Below, piece by piece: positions 40,123 through 49,519 of a DNA stretch of 52,782 nt; position 1 is the stretch's first letter; every line of letters begins with the position of its first letter. Location: positions 1 through 52,782 of the forward strand of contig JAZQDW010000081.1 in NCBI GenBank assembly GCA_045546995.1. The letters are read 5' to 3'. Origin of the DNA: Firm-08 sp045546995. GTDB taxonomy: Bacteria > Bacillota > Clostridia > Oscillospirales > QAKW01. The notes under the pieces are model-generated. The model was given only the letters and a program-made list of their open reading frames with translations. It had not been told where the DNA came from and made no database searches. The position numbers were made by a program, and so were the translations under genes.

Positions 40123-41988
40123 TTAGTCCAGTTCCTTCTGGCCGGTGTACAGCTCGTAGTACCGTCCCTTTTGCCGCAACAGTTCCTCATGGTCACCTCG
40201 TTCGATGATCTCACCGTTTTCCAGCACCATAATGGCGTTGGCGTTGCGCACGGTGGACAGACGGTGCGCGATGACAAAGGTGGTGCGGTCCTTCATCAAT
40301 CGGTCCATCCCCCGTTCGATATGCCGTTCGGTACGGGTATCCACCGAGCTGGTCGCCTCGTCTAAAATCAAAATGGGCGCCTTGGACAGGGCGGCGCGGG
40401 CGATATTGAGCAATTGCCGCTGTCCCTGGGACAGATTGGCGCCGTTCCCCTCCAATCGGGTGTCATAGCCATCGGCCAGCCGCATAATAAAGCTGTGGGC
40501 CGAGGCGGTCTTGGCAGCGGCAATGACCTCTTCATCGGTAGCATCCAGCCGTCCGTAACGGATGTTTTCCATCACCGTACCGCTGAACAGATTGGTGTCC
40601 TGCAGGACCATAGCGATATTCTTCCGCAGCTCACTGCGCTGATAGGCGCGGATATCCACGCCATCGATGGTGATACTGCCCTCGGCGATATCGTAAAACC
40701 GATTGAGTAGATTGGTGATGGTGGTCTTGCCGGCGCCGGTGGAGCCGACGAAGGCGATCTTTTGCCCGGGACGGGCATACAAAGAGATATTTTTCAGTAC
40801 CGTCTTATCGGGATTATAGCCGAAGGTGACGTTTTCCAGCCGTACAAAGCCCTGCATCTCTGCCCCGCTTTTGGCATCGGTCAGATCCGGTTCCTCCGGC
40901 TCACGGTCCATAATATTAAACACACGCTCGGCGCCGGCCAAGGCCGAAAAGATGGCGGAGGAGTTCATACTGAGTTCGTTGATGGGACGGGAAAACTGGC
41001 GGGAATAATTAACAAAAATGGCCAAGCCGCCGATATCAAAATATCCCAGTGCGCACAGCACACCGCCCACGCCTGCGGTCAATGCGTAGGCCACCTGAGA
41101 GGTATTGCCCATCACAGGGCCCATAATGCCGCCGAAAAAGTTGGCCTTAAACTGGGTCACGCGCAGATCGTCGTTGAGAATGGAAAATTCCTCTTTACAT
41201 TCCTCCTCATGACAAAAGACCTTGACCACTTTTTGTCCGCTGACGCTTTCCTCGATATATCCGTTGACCGATCCGAGGGAGGCCTGCCCCGCCGAATGGT
41301 ATTTAGAAGAGCGACCGGCAATAAAGGCGCCGCCCTTGACGATCACGGGCAAAACAGCCACGGTGATCAGCGTCAGCCAAAAATTGGTGTACAGCATCAT
41401 GCAAAAGGTACCCACCAACGTAACCGCGCCGGAGATCAGGCTCATCACCGAATGATCCAGCATCATACCGATATTATCAACGTCATTTGTGTATCGGCTC
41501 ATCAGCTCGCCGTTATTTTCCGTATCATAAAAGCGGACCGGCAGGCTTTGCATTTTTACAAACAAATCATTCCGCAGTTTTTCAATGGCGCTTTGGGAGA
41601 CGGTGAGCATAATGCGGCTTTGTAAATAGGTGGTCACCACGCCCACCAGATAGACGGAGATCAATAATACCAGCATACCGGCCAGCGTGGCCAAGCGGGT
41701 CTTACCGTCTGCATCCCCTTCCACCAGCGCGTTGATCATCGGGCGCAGCATATACGAGCCGATGAGGGTGGTGGCGGTGGTACAGCCCATACACAGCAGC
41801 GCCGCTATCAAACGGAACTTAAAGGGCCACAAATAGCTCAGCAGTCGTTTGATGGTATCCTTGGAATACCGCGGTTTTTCCTTGTTTCCGTGTTGCATCC
41901 GTCCACGGGGGCCGCCGCCGGGGCCGCGCCGTTGCATCGTGCGCGCGGAACGGTACTGTCCCTTAAGCTGTTCAAGTGTTCTGGCCAC
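40123..41988 (-). CDS. ABC exporter half-transporter, subunit with consensus Walker B
   Basis: A 621-residue fused membrane/ATPase protein. An N-terminal basic stretch (RRGPGGGPRGRMQHGNKEK) precedes six membrane helices. The ATPase has Walker A GSTGAGKTTITNLLNRF, signature LSQGQRQLL and Walker B ILILDEATSSVD with the catalytic Glu. Together with the next gene it matches heterodimeric exporters such as LmrCD or BmrCD: here Walker B is good but the signature is degenerate (LSQGQ). It is two bases downstream of its partner. The substrate is unknown; drug or lipid-like export is typical. Confidence 0.93.
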   Translation of the reverse strand: MARTLEQLKGQYRSARTMQRRGPGGGPRGRMQHGNKEKPRYSKDTIKRLLSYLWPFKFRLIAALLCMGCTTATTLIGSYMLRPMINALVEGDADGKTRLATLAGMLVLLISVYLVGVVTTYLQSRIMLTVSQSAIEKLRNDLFVKMQSLPVRFYDTENNGELMSRYTNDVDNIGMMLDHSVMSLISGAVTLVGTFCMMLYTNFWLTLITVAVLPVIVKGGAFIAGRSSKYHSAGQASLGSVNGYIEESVSGQKVVKVFCHEEECKEEFSILNDDLRVTQFKANFFGGIMGPVMGNTSQVAYALTAGVGGVLCALGYFDIGGLAIFVNYSRQFSRPINELSMNSSAIFSALAGAERVFNIMDREPEEPDLTDAKSGAEMQGFVRLENVTFGYNPDKTVLKNISLYARPGQKIAFVGSTGAGKTTITNLLNRFYDIAEGSITIDGVDIRAYQRSELRKNIAMVLQDTNLFSGTVMENIRYGRLDATDEEVIAAAKTASAHSFIMRLADGYDTRLEGNGANLSQGQRQLLNIARAALSKAPILILDEATSSVDTRTERHIERGMDRLMKDRTTFVIAHRLSTVRNANAIMVLENGEIIERGDHEELLRQKGRYYELYTGQKELD

Positions 41989-41990
41989 GG

Positions 41991-43721
41991 TTATTCCCCC
42001 TTTCCGGTCTGAGATTCGTAGATCTCACGGTATTCTTCATTGCTCTGCAGCAATTCCTCATGGGTGCCCACGCCGGTGATCCGACCCTCGCTCATCACGA
42101 CGATCATATCGGCGTGCTGTACCGACGAGATCCGTTGGGCAATAATAATTTTGGTGGTATCCTTCAGACTGCTCTCAAAGGTCTCGCGGATACGCGCCTC
42201 GGTGGCGGTATCCACCGCGCTGGTCGAGTCGTCCAAAATCAAAATTTTCGGCCGTTTCAGCAAAGCGCGGGCAATACACAGCCGTTGCTTTTGTCCGCCG
42301 GAAACGTTGACACCGCCTTGTCCCAACACCGTCTGATATCCGTCGGTAAAAGAGGTGACAAAGCCGTCTGCCTGGGCGCTGCGGGCGGCATCGATCATGG
42401 CCGCCTCATCCGCCGTTTCATCACCCCAGCGCAGATTGTCCTCAATGGTACCGGAAAAGAGCACGTTTTTCTGCAACACCATACCCACGCCGTTACGCAA
42501 ATTGTACAGCGAATAGTCCTTTACGTCCACGCCATCCACCAGCACCCGCCCCTCATCCGGGTCGTACAGACGGGTGATGAGGGAGACCAGCGTGCTCTTA
42601 CCGCAACCGGTCGAGCCGATCAGCCCCACCGTACTGCCGCCCGCGATCTGCAGATCGATCTGATCCAGCACAGCGTTTTCGCTGTTTTTATAATAACGGA
42701 AGGTGACGTTTTGAAATTCAATACTGCCGCGCTCCACCTCCAGCATCGGGAAGGCGGCGTTTTCATCGGTAATGTCGGTCTGCTCGTCCAGCACCTCGGC
42801 AATACGCTTACTGCTGGCCAGCGCACGGGAGGCGTTGATAAAGAGCATACTGACCATCATCAGGCTCATCAATATCTGATTGATATAAGTGATAAAAGCC
42901 ACCAGATCGCCGGGGGTAAGACCGGTACCCTCCACGATCTGATTGCCACCGAACCACACCACGGCAGCGGTGGTCAACTGCATAAACAAACTCATAAAGG
43001 GATGCATCATGATCATCACGCCCATGGCGTCCATGGCGCTCTTTTTCAGTTGTTTGTTGGCGACGGAAAACTTTTTCTTTTCGTGGTCTTCTCTGACAAA
43101 GCTCTTGACCACCCGCACGTTGGTAAGGTTTTCCTGCACGGTGTTGTTGAGCCCGTCGATCTTATCCTGCATTTTGGAAAATCGGGGAAAACCCTTTCCG
43201 ATGATCAATGCCTGCGTGATCAGCAACAGCGGAATGGTCACCGCCAGCACCACCGACAGACGGGCGTTCATACTCACCGCCATAATCAGGGCGCCGATGA
43301 GCATTCCGGGAGAACGCAACGCCATCCGCAACAGCATATTGATAAAGTTCTGCATCTGGGTGATGTCGTTGGTCAGGCGGGTGACCAACGAGCCGGTGGA
43401 AAATTTATCAATACTGGTAAAGGAAAAGGTCTGGATCTTGTTATACACGTCCTGCCGCAGATCAGCGCCGAAGTTAACACTGGCCTTGGCGCCATACCAA
43501 GCGCCGCCCACGCCGCCGGCCATCATCAGCAGCGCGGTCAGCACCATCATTGCCGAGATGCCCACCACGTTCCATACGCCGTCGGCGCTGGGGGTCTTAT
43601 CCACGATCATGGAAAGAAATTTAGGCATCAGCACCTCGCCGATGACCTCTACGATCATACACAGCGGCCCCAACACGAAATAGATCCAATAGGGGCGCAC
43701 GTATTTCATCCATCGTTTCAT
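41991..43721 (-). CDS. ABC exporter half-transporter, subunit with degenerate Walker B
   Basis: A 576-residue fused membrane/ATPase protein, partner of the next gene. Walker A GSTGCGKSTLVSLITRLYD, signature VSGGQKQRL and Walker B ILILDDSTSAVD, with Asp where the catalytic Glu should be. Combined with the partner's LSQGQ signature this makes one consensus and one degenerate ATP site, the known layout of heterodimeric exporters. Its start overlaps the MarR gene end by four bases (43718-43721), so it is co-regulated. Confidence 0.93.
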   Translation of the reverse strand: MKRWMKYVRPYWIYFVLGPLCMIVEVIGEVLMPKFLSMIVDKTPSADGVWNVVGISAMMVLTALLMMAGGVGGAWYGAKASVNFGADLRQDVYNKIQTFSFTSIDKFSTGSLVTRLTNDITQMQNFINMLLRMALRSPGMLIGALIMAVSMNARLSVVLAVTIPLLLITQALIIGKGFPRFSKMQDKIDGLNNTVQENLTNVRVVKSFVREDHEKKKFSVANKQLKKSAMDAMGVMIMMHPFMSLFMQLTTAAVVWFGGNQIVEGTGLTPGDLVAFITYINQILMSLMMVSMLFINASRALASSKRIAEVLDEQTDITDENAAFPMLEVERGSIEFQNVTFRYYKNSENAVLDQIDLQIAGGSTVGLIGSTGCGKSTLVSLITRLYDPDEGRVLVDGVDVKDYSLYNLRNGVGMVLQKNVLFSGTIEDNLRWGDETADEAAMIDAARSAQADGFVTSFTDGYQTVLGQGGVNVSGGQKQRLCIARALLKRPKILILDDSTSAVDTATEARIRETFESSLKDTTKIIIAQRISSVQHADMIVVMSEGRITGVGTHEELLQSNEEYREIYESQTGKGE

Positions 43722-44164
43722 TTTCCTTCCTCCTTTCGCTGCAGATTCTCCTGCATCCTACCCAATATCTCTGTAAAAAACAACAGTTCCTCTTCACTGA
43801 TGCCCGCCATCATCGCCCGATCCACGGCATCAAACCGCACCCGGGTTCCGGCCAGGATCTCCCGCCCTTTGGGGGTGATGAGCACCTTGTGATTCCGGCT
43901 GTCGCGGGCGTCCTCCGTTCGGGTGATATACCCATCCTTTTCCAGCCGTGTCAACAGCCCCGTTACCGCCGGCGGGCTGATCTCCAGCCGACGGGCCAGT
44001 TCTGCCTGAGAGGGCATCTCCTCCTCACGGGCCAGCATCATCAACAAGCGGTGCTGGGAACGGTGCAGTCCCATCTCTCCCACCTGCTGCTCAATCGCTT
44101 GTCGGTGCAAACGGTCCAGCCGCAAAAAACGGTGGATCGCCTGATGGATCGTTTCTCTGTTCAT
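43718..44164 (-). CDS. MarR family transcriptional regulator
   Basis: A 148-residue winged-helix regulator. The helix-turn-helix is in QAELARRLEISPPAVTGLLTRLEKDGYI, the wing in TRTEDARDSRNHKVLITPKGREIL. The start ATG at 44164 has GAGGTG upstream. It is first gene of the operon with the two exporter genes, so it probably represses them and is released by an exporter substrate. A nested palindrome overlapping the promoter just upstream is the likely operator. Confidence 0.93.
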   Translation of the reverse strand: MNRETIHQAIHRFLRLDRLHRQAIEQQVGEMGLHRSQHRLLMMLAREEEMPSQAELARRLEISPPAVTGLLTRLEKDGYITRTEDARDSRNHKVLITPKGREILAGTRVRFDAVDRAMMAGISEEELLFFTEILGRMQENLQRKEEGK

Positions 44165-44181
44165 AATACACCTCATAAAAA

Positions 44182-44241
44182 ATGTTAACAGGTTAATAAT
44201 TAACTACTTAACATTCTACGCAAGTGATCCCTGTTTGTCAA
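44182..44241 (-). promoter_or_regulatory. Promoter and MarR operator of the exporter operon
   Basis: On the minus strand TTGACA (44236-44241), 17-bp spacer, TAGAAT (44213-44218). Overlapping the -10 and the start region are nested palindromes: inner GTTAATAATTAAC (44192-44204) and outer ATGTTAA/TTAACAT (44182-44188 with 44208-44214). The position fits autorepression. Confidence 0.75.
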
Positions 44242-44296
44242 TATCAGCGATCAATTTTTCCTCTTATATACCCCGCTGTTTATCAAATTTCCACAA

Positions 44297-44332
44297 GAAA
44301 AAGGAACGAAAAGCATTTTTCGTTCCTTTTTC
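44297..44332 (-). terminator. Terminator of the UroD-family gene
   Basis: Fifteen-bp stem AAAAAGGAACGAAAA (44298-44312) with its complement, loop GCA, T-rich flank. It follows the distal stop at 44353, supporting that as the original gene end. Confidence 0.8.
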
Positions 44333-44352
44333 TTTATATATTTTGCACAAAC

Positions 44353-45411
44353 TCAATATTTTCCCGCTTGCTTGGCGGCGGCAACGATCCGCTTCATCTG
44401 CTCCAGCGAAACGTCGTTGGGAATGGAATGATCCGAGGAGAAGATATAGCCGCCGTTTTCCTTAAAGACGGGCACCTTCGTATAGATCTCCTCCATGATG
44501 GCCTCCTCGTTTTTTCAATGCAGCGCATTGATGCCGCCGTACAGTACCAGCTGCTTTCCGTACCGTTGTTTGACGGCAGGGCCGTCCACACCGGCCTTGA
44601 CCTCCAGCGGATTGAGCGCATCCAGCCCCGCATCGATAATGTCGGGGATCAGGGTGGTGATATTACCGCAGGAATGCAGGCGGGCATAAATGCCCCGATC
44701 GTGCGCCCATTGAGCCGCGCGGGCGTGGTAGGGCTTGACCAGCTGACGATACATATCGGGGGAGAAAAAGGTGGTGCCCTTATATCCCATATCATCCGGC
44801 CAGTTGATCTCGTCAAAATGATAGCCCGCATCCCAAATTCTGCCAAACAACTGCTGACAGCGGGAGAGGTAAGTATCAAACATATCCTTCATCAGATCCG
44901 GCTCTTCCATCATGGCGATCAGGGCGTTTTCCGTCCCCATCATCCATGAATGTGTCACGTCAAAGCCGAACCAAAAGCCGGCGGTGATCCACGCCCCTTC
45001 GCCACGCCAACGGTCCCAGTTTGCCTTGATATGGTCCCAGGGGATCCGATCCTCTTCGGTGAGCATCTGCGCCTTTGCCTCCGCCCAGCTGTCTGCATCC
45101 ACCACGCGGAAGTCCAGCATTTCGGGGGTGGAGTCCTCCGTTTTAAAGCGTTTCATGGTCACGCCCCATTTGGAGGTGGAAATAACGTACCGATCCGTCT
45201 CCTCCAAAATTTTTTCCTCAAATCGGGGCGTGATATCCACGCTCAGCCCGATCACCTTATCCACACCGAAATAATCCTGCCACGCCACGTCCTGCGGCAG
45301 ACCCTCTTGGTGCCAACGGCGCAACGTTCCCCTCCAGGGCTTATCGGTAATGGGGATCCGATCCGCCTCGGTGTGTTGGTACATTCGCAAAAAACGTTCA
45401 CGGGTGTCCAT
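44353..45411 (-). pseudogene. Uroporphyrinogen decarboxylase-family protein, interrupted by an in-frame TGA
   Basis: The frame gives 298 residues (MDTRERFLRMYQHTEADRIP ... YGGINALH), then a TGA at 44515-44517, and the same frame continues for 53 more residues (KNEEAIMEEIYTKVPVFKEN, then GGYIFSSDHSIPN) to a TGA at 44353. Both parts belong to the same family; the joined length, about 352, is normal. The stop stands where I would expect Trp, so a single TGG to TGA change would explain it. TGA serves as stop for other genes here. A GAGGAGG lies just before an ATG at 44494-44496, so the tail could be made separately. The family includes UroD and methylcobalamin:CoM-type methyltransferases; the substrate is unknown. 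Confidence 0.85.
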
Positions 45412-45452
45412 AATACCCCTCCTTTGTTTTCACTATATACAAAATATCAATT

Positions 45453-45514
45453 ATTTGCAATATTTTGCCTTGCAAATGCTTATTTTTTAGTATATCATAT
45501 CAATAATATGATAT
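45453..45514. promoter_or_regulatory. Two dyads in the AraC/UroD divergent gap
   Basis: ATTTGCAA/TTGCAAAT (45453-45460 with 45470-45477) and ATATCATAT/ATATGATAT (45492-45500 with 45506-45514). They lie between the divergent genes and are candidate operators for the AraC-type protein. Confidence 0.5.
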
Positions 45515-45528
45515 TCGGAGGCATATAA

Positions 45529-46359
45529 ATGTACAGTAAAAACGGCTCCTTCGGGCAGGTGCGGCTGGCGCAGGGTCCCACCGCCCCGACCACCCTGTTT
45601 TCCGTCAAGCTGTGCGGCTGGCACCGCTGTAACGACCAATACCGAATTGATCGTACCGCCAATGCCGCGCCGCTTTTTATTTATACCGTAGATGGCTGCG
45701 GTGAAATGCAGATCGGCGCCCTACAGACCCGTCTGCCCGCCGGCACAGTCGCCTTCCTACCCCAAGGGGCGACCGGGTTTTACCAAACACCGCGCGGGAA
45801 GCACTGGGAATTTTACTGGGTGCACCCCCGTCCCCACGATTTTTTAATGCAGTTGCCCCACCCCTGTCTGGCAACGGCCGACCCCGCCGTCGATTACGGC
45901 AAACGCGTAGAACAACTGATGCGGCTGTGCCGCCTGCAGGGAAAACGCTCGCAGATCGAGCTCTCATTACATACCGGCGAGTTGTTGCATCTGTCCCTAT
46001 TGGATCTGATCGGCGAGGAGGGCACCCCCACACCGGCCGAGCGGGCGGCGCGTTTTTTTGATTTGCATCTCGCCGAACCGATCACCATACAACAGGCGGC
46101 CGCGGCGCTGTTTATCTCTCCCGCTCATTTATGCCGAGTATTTAAGGCGGAGCAGGGCTGTTCCCCCCACGAGTACCTGCGACAGGCACGATTGCAATAC
46201 GCGCGGCGACTGCTGATGATGGGCGTTCCCGTCAAGCAGGTGGCCGGGGATGCCGGTTTTTGCTCGGCTTCCCATTTCATCAGCATTTTTAAACAGGAAT
46301 ACGGCATCACACCCGCCCGGTATCAGGCCCGGCGGCAGGAGACCTATGATCAGATTTAA
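45529..46359 (+). CDS. AraC family transcriptional regulator
   Basis: A 276-residue regulator with an N-terminal cupin-type sensing domain (FIYTVDGCGEMQIG, LPAGTVAFLPQGATGFYQ, HWEFYWVHP) and a C-terminal double helix-turn-helix (about 180-270: TIQQAAAALFISPAHLCRVF, GVPVKQVAGDAGFCSASHFI, KQEYGITPARYQA). The ATG has CGGAGG upstream. It is divergent from the interrupted UroD-family gene and probably regulates it. The ligand may be a sugar or small metabolite; nothing in the window tells which. Confidence 0.93.
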   Translation: MYSKNGSFGQVRLAQGPTAPTTLFSVKLCGWHRCNDQYRIDRTANAAPLFIYTVDGCGEMQIGALQTRLPAGTVAFLPQGATGFYQTPRGKHWEFYWVHPRPHDFLMQLPHPCLATADPAVDYGKRVEQLMRLCRLQGKRSQIELSLHTGELLHLSLLDLIGEEGTPTPAERAARFFDLHLAEPITIQQAAAALFISPAHLCRVFKAEQGCSPHEYLRQARLQYARRLLMMGVPVKQVAGDAGFCSASHFISIFKQEYGITPARYQARRQETYDQI

Positions 46360-46420
46360 TGTCTTGCCCTTTGGGGCAGATTGTGCTACTATTGATATAT
46401 GAATGTAAGGAGCAGAATAT

Positions 46421-47584
46421 ATGACCCGATTGATTTTAAAATTCTTTGTAGACAACCGCAGTCGCAATGAGGCGGAGAAACGCACCCGTTGCGGTACGGT
46501 TGGCGGCGCCGTGGGCATCGCCGTCAACGCCCTGCTGGCGCTGGGAAAGGCGGTGGCCGGCCTGCTGTTCGGCTCCATCGCTCTGGTAGCAGATGCGGCC
46601 AACAACCTGACCGATGCGGCAAGCTCGGTCATCACCCTCATCGGCTTTAAGCTGGCGGCCAAAAAGCCGGACAGCGACCACCCCTACGGGCACGGCAGAA
46701 TCGAATATATCAGCGGTCTGGTGATGTCCTTTTTGGTCCTGTTGCTGGGTCTGACGTTGGCCAAGGGATCGGTGGAGCGGATCATCGCGCCGGTAGCCCC
46801 CACTTTTTCTCTATTAAGCGTGGGGGTCATGGTAGCGGCCATTCTGGCCAAGCTGTGGCTGAGCTTCTTTTATAAAAAACTGCAAAAGATCACCGGTTCG
46901 GCCACCTTTGCCGCCGCCGCGGCCGACAGCCGTAACGATTGTATCTCTACCCTGGCGGTACTGCTGTCCACCCTGTTGTACGCGCTGACCGAGTGGAACA
47001 TTGACGGCATTACCGGTCTGGCCGTCAGTATCTTTATCCTGGTCTCCGGCGTGGGGCTGATCAAGGAAACGCTGGATCCCCTGTTGGGCCGTCCCCCATC
47101 CCCCGAGCTGGTGCGGGATATCCACGACAAGGCCATGAGCTATGACGGCGTGCTGGGCATTCACGATCTGGTGGTGCACGACTACGGCCCGGGACGGGTA
47201 TTCGTCTCCCTGCACGTGGAGGTGGACGCCAAGGGCAATATTATGGAAAGCCACGATCTCATCGACAACATCGAACGGGATTTTAAGACGGAGATGCAGC
47301 TTGAAACGGTGATCCATCTGGACCCCGTCATCACCGACGATCCCGAGATCAACGCTCTGAAAGAACTCTGTGTGCGCCATCTGGCGAAGCTGGAAAACGG
47401 GCTGAATCTCCACGATTTCCGCGCCGTCAAGGGCCCCACCCATACCAATCTCATCTTTGACGTGGTGCTCCCCGCCGACTACGCCGGCAACGAAAAAGAG
47501 CTGACGGCCACCATCGACGCCATGCTGCAAAAGCATCGCCCCGACGTATTCACCGTCATCACCTTCGACCGTTCCTATCACTAA
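46421..47584 (+). CDS. Cation diffusion facilitator family transporter
   Basis: A 387-residue CDF antiporter that exports divalent metal ions (Zn, Mn, Fe, Co type). TM2 carries ADAANNLTDA (D58, N62) and TM5 carries ADSRNDCIST, the two metal-site helices; HPYGHGRIEYISG follows TM2. Six membrane helices, then a C-terminal metallochaperone-like domain (about 210-300) and a further about 80 residues (LKELCVRHLAKLENGLNLHD...) beyond the usual fold. DxxxN in TM2 rather than DxxxD or HxxxD leaves the metal unclear. It lies 61 bases after the AraC gene; a -35/-10 pair (TTGCCC, TACTAT) between them suggests its own promoter. Confidence 0.93.
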   Translation: MTRLILKFFVDNRSRNEAEKRTRCGTVGGAVGIAVNALLALGKAVAGLLFGSIALVADAANNLTDAASSVITLIGFKLAAKKPDSDHPYGHGRIEYISGLVMSFLVLLLGLTLAKGSVERIIAPVAPTFSLLSVGVMVAAILAKLWLSFFYKKLQKITGSATFAAAAADSRNDCISTLAVLLSTLLYALTEWNIDGITGLAVSIFILVSGVGLIKETLDPLLGRPPSPELVRDIHDKAMSYDGVLGIHDLVVHDYGPGRVFVSLHVEVDAKGNIMESHDLIDNIERDFKTEMQLETVIHLDPVITDDPEINALKELCVRHLAKLENGLNLHDFRAVKGPTHTNLIFDVVLPADYAGNEKELTATIDAMLQKHRPDVFTVITFDRSYH

Positions 47585-47612
47585 AAAAAGGCTCCCCTTA
47601 GGGAGTCTTTTT
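47583..47612. terminator. Bidirectional terminator between the CDF gene and aroF
   Basis: Stem GGCTCCC/GGGAGTC with loop CTTA, A7 on one side and T7 on the other. It ends two convergent genes. Confidence 0.85.
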
Positions 47613-48640
47613 TACAGTTTTTCGGCCAGGTGCAGTACCAACGCCTCTGTTTTATCCCAGCCAAGGCAGGGGTCGGTGATGGATTTACCGAAGGTGCCCT
47701 CGCCGATCTTCTGGGCGCCGTCCTCCAGATAGCTTTCGATCATCAGGCCCTTGACCAGCCGCTTGATATCGCCGTTTTGACGGCGGGAATGGGCAACGTC
47801 CTCGGCAATACGGATCTGCTCGAGATATTTCTTACCGGAGTTGGCATGGTTGCAGTCCACGATCACCGAAGGATTGGCAAGACCTGTCGTTTGATACAGC
47901 TCATTGACCCGCAACAGATCCTCGTAATGATAATTGGACACGTTGCGTCCCGCAAAATCCACGTAACCGCGCATAATGGCGTGCGCCAGGGGATTGCCGA
48001 AGGAATGTACCTCCCAACCGCGGTACAGGAAGGTATGGGCGTGCTGGGCGGCGGTAACGGCGTTGAACATCACCGACAGATCGCCGCCGGTGGAATTCTT
48101 CATACCCACCGGCACGTCCAGACCGCTGGCAGTCAGACGATGCTGTTGATTTTCCACGCTTCTGGCGCCGATGGCCACGTAGGCCAGCAGATCGCTGAGA
48201 TAGCGATAATTTTCGGGATAGAGCATCTCGTCGGCGCAGGTAAAATCATAATCCCGCAGGGCGCTCAAATGCAGATCGCGGATGGCGATGATGCCCTGCA
48301 GCATATCCGGACGCTCGGCCGCATTGGGCTGATGGAGCATTCCCTTATAGCCGTCGCCGGTGGTGCGGGGCTTGTTGGTATAGATACGGGGAATGATAAA
48401 GATCTTATCCTTCACCTGCTCCTGCAGGCGCGCCAGACGGGAAATATATTCCAGCACCGGCTCCTTGGCATCTGCCGAGCAGGGTCCGATGACCAGTATA
48501 AAGCGATCGTCCCTTCCCTCGAAGATGGCGGCGATATCGCTGGAGCGCTTGTCATAGATCTCCTGCATTTTGGCCGTCAGGGGGAACTTCTCCTTAATTT
48601 CCATCGGGATGGGTAACTTACGTTTGAATTCCATATTCAT
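47612..48640 (-). CDS. aroF: 3-deoxy-7-phosphoheptulonate synthase (DAHP synthase, AroG type)
   Basis: A 342-residue class I-alpha DAHP synthase that joins phosphoenolpyruvate and erythrose 4-phosphate, the first step of the shikimate pathway. Visible marks: VIGPCSADAKEPVLEY, PRTTGDGYKGMLHQPN (PRTTGDGYKG is the PEP site), GARSVENQQHR, VGMKNSTGGDL, VDCNHANSGK. The last gene of the aromatic operon seen here. The ATG has AAGG 9 bases upstream. This type is normally inhibited by an aromatic amino acid; which one cannot be told. Confidence 0.96.
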   Translation of the reverse strand: MNMEFKRKLPIPMEIKEKFPLTAKMQEIYDKRSSDIAAIFEGRDDRFILVIGPCSADAKEPVLEYISRLARLQEQVKDKIFIIPRIYTNKPRTTGDGYKGMLHQPNAAERPDMLQGIIAIRDLHLSALRDYDFTCADEMLYPENYRYLSDLLAYVAIGARSVENQQHRLTASGLDVPVGMKNSTGGDLSVMFNAVTAAQHAHTFLYRGWEVHSFGNPLAHAIMRGYVDFAGRNVSNYHYEDLLRVNELYQTTGLANPSVIVDCNHANSGKKYLEQIRIAEDVAHSRRQNGDIKRLVKGLMIESYLEDGAQKIGEGTFGKSITDPCLGWDKTEALVLHLAEKL

Positions 48641-48667
48641 TGGGGATTGCCTTCTTTCTGTTATATG

Positions 48668-49519
48668 CTATTTATCAAATTTGCTTCTGCGTTCGGTGGA
48701 GAGCCGCATCATCTGCCGCATGGTGTCCCGATCCCCTTCCCGGATGGATCGCTCCAATGCGTCAAAGGCCTGACGGAATTTTTCCATTTCCGCCAACAGC
48801 GGTTCCCGATTGATGAGGAACAGCTCGCTCCACATTTCATCGTTGATCTTGGCGATACGGGTCAGATCCCGAAAGGAGTCGCCCGTATAGCGGACCAGCC
48901 CCTCATCCTCGCCGGCGTTCATCAGCGACACGGCGATACAGTGAGTCAGCTGGGAGAGAAATGCAATCATCCGATCATGCTTTTCAGGGGTGAGTTCGCT
49001 GATCTTACCAAAGCCCAGTACCTGCCCCAGATATTTACAGGTCTCGATGGCCAGCCCCGTATTTTTTTCAGTGGGCACCACGATATAGTTGGCGCCCTCA
49101 AATACGGACGGATCGGCATATTCCACGCCACTGCGCTCTCTGCCTGCCATCGGATGAGCGGCAATAAACTCCACGTCCTGCCGCAACAACTCCTGCACCT
49201 GACGGACCACCGCCGATTTGACACCCGTCACGTCGGTCAACAGCGCGCCGGGCTTGAACAGATGCTGATTACTTTCCACCCACTGCACAAATACGCGGGG
49301 ATACAGCGCGCAGATAATGATATCCGCTGTCCCCACCAAATGCTCGTCGGGAGTGGTGCCGCCCTCCTTGATCCAGCCGCGCGCCAGACAAAAATCGATG
49401 GGCCGTTGCTCCAGGGACAAGCCCCGCACCGTATATCCTTTTTGGGACAGAGCGGCGGCGTAGGAGCCACCCATCAGACCCAATCCCACAATTAAAATAT
49501 TGGTTTGTTGATTCAGCAT
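48668..49519 (-). CDS. tyrA: Prephenate dehydrogenase
   Basis: A 283-residue enzyme that makes 4-hydroxyphenylpyruvate for tyrosine synthesis. The NAD site is ILIVGLGLMGGSYAAALS, and the substrate-binding region includes IAAHPMAGRERSGVEYADPSVFEGANYI. There is no chorismate mutase or ACT domain, so it is a stand-alone form. Its start overlaps the aroA end by 7 bases. Placed in an aro operon it suggests a tyrosine branch. Confidence 0.95.
   Translation of the reverse strand: MLNQQTNILIVGLGLMGGSYAAALSQKGYTVRGLSLEQRPIDFCLARGWIKEGGTTPDEHLVGTADIIICALYPRVFVQWVESNQHLFKPGALLTDVTGVKSAVVRQVQELLRQDVEFIAAHPMAGRERSGVEYADPSVFEGANYIVVPTEKNTGLAIETCKYLGQVLGFGKISELTPEKHDRMIAFLSQLTHCIAVSLMNAGEDEGLVRYTGDSFRDLTRIAKINDEMWSELFLINREPLLAEMEKFRQAFDALERSIREGDRDTMRQMMRLSTERRSKFDK

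Noticed and set aside
44515..44517. Genome-wide recoding of TGA as Trp, or selenocysteine
   Set aside because: TGA ends rnpA, atpF, atpD, aroQ, aroE-aroK and aroC in this window, and no selenocysteine-type context is visible; a single mutation is simpler.
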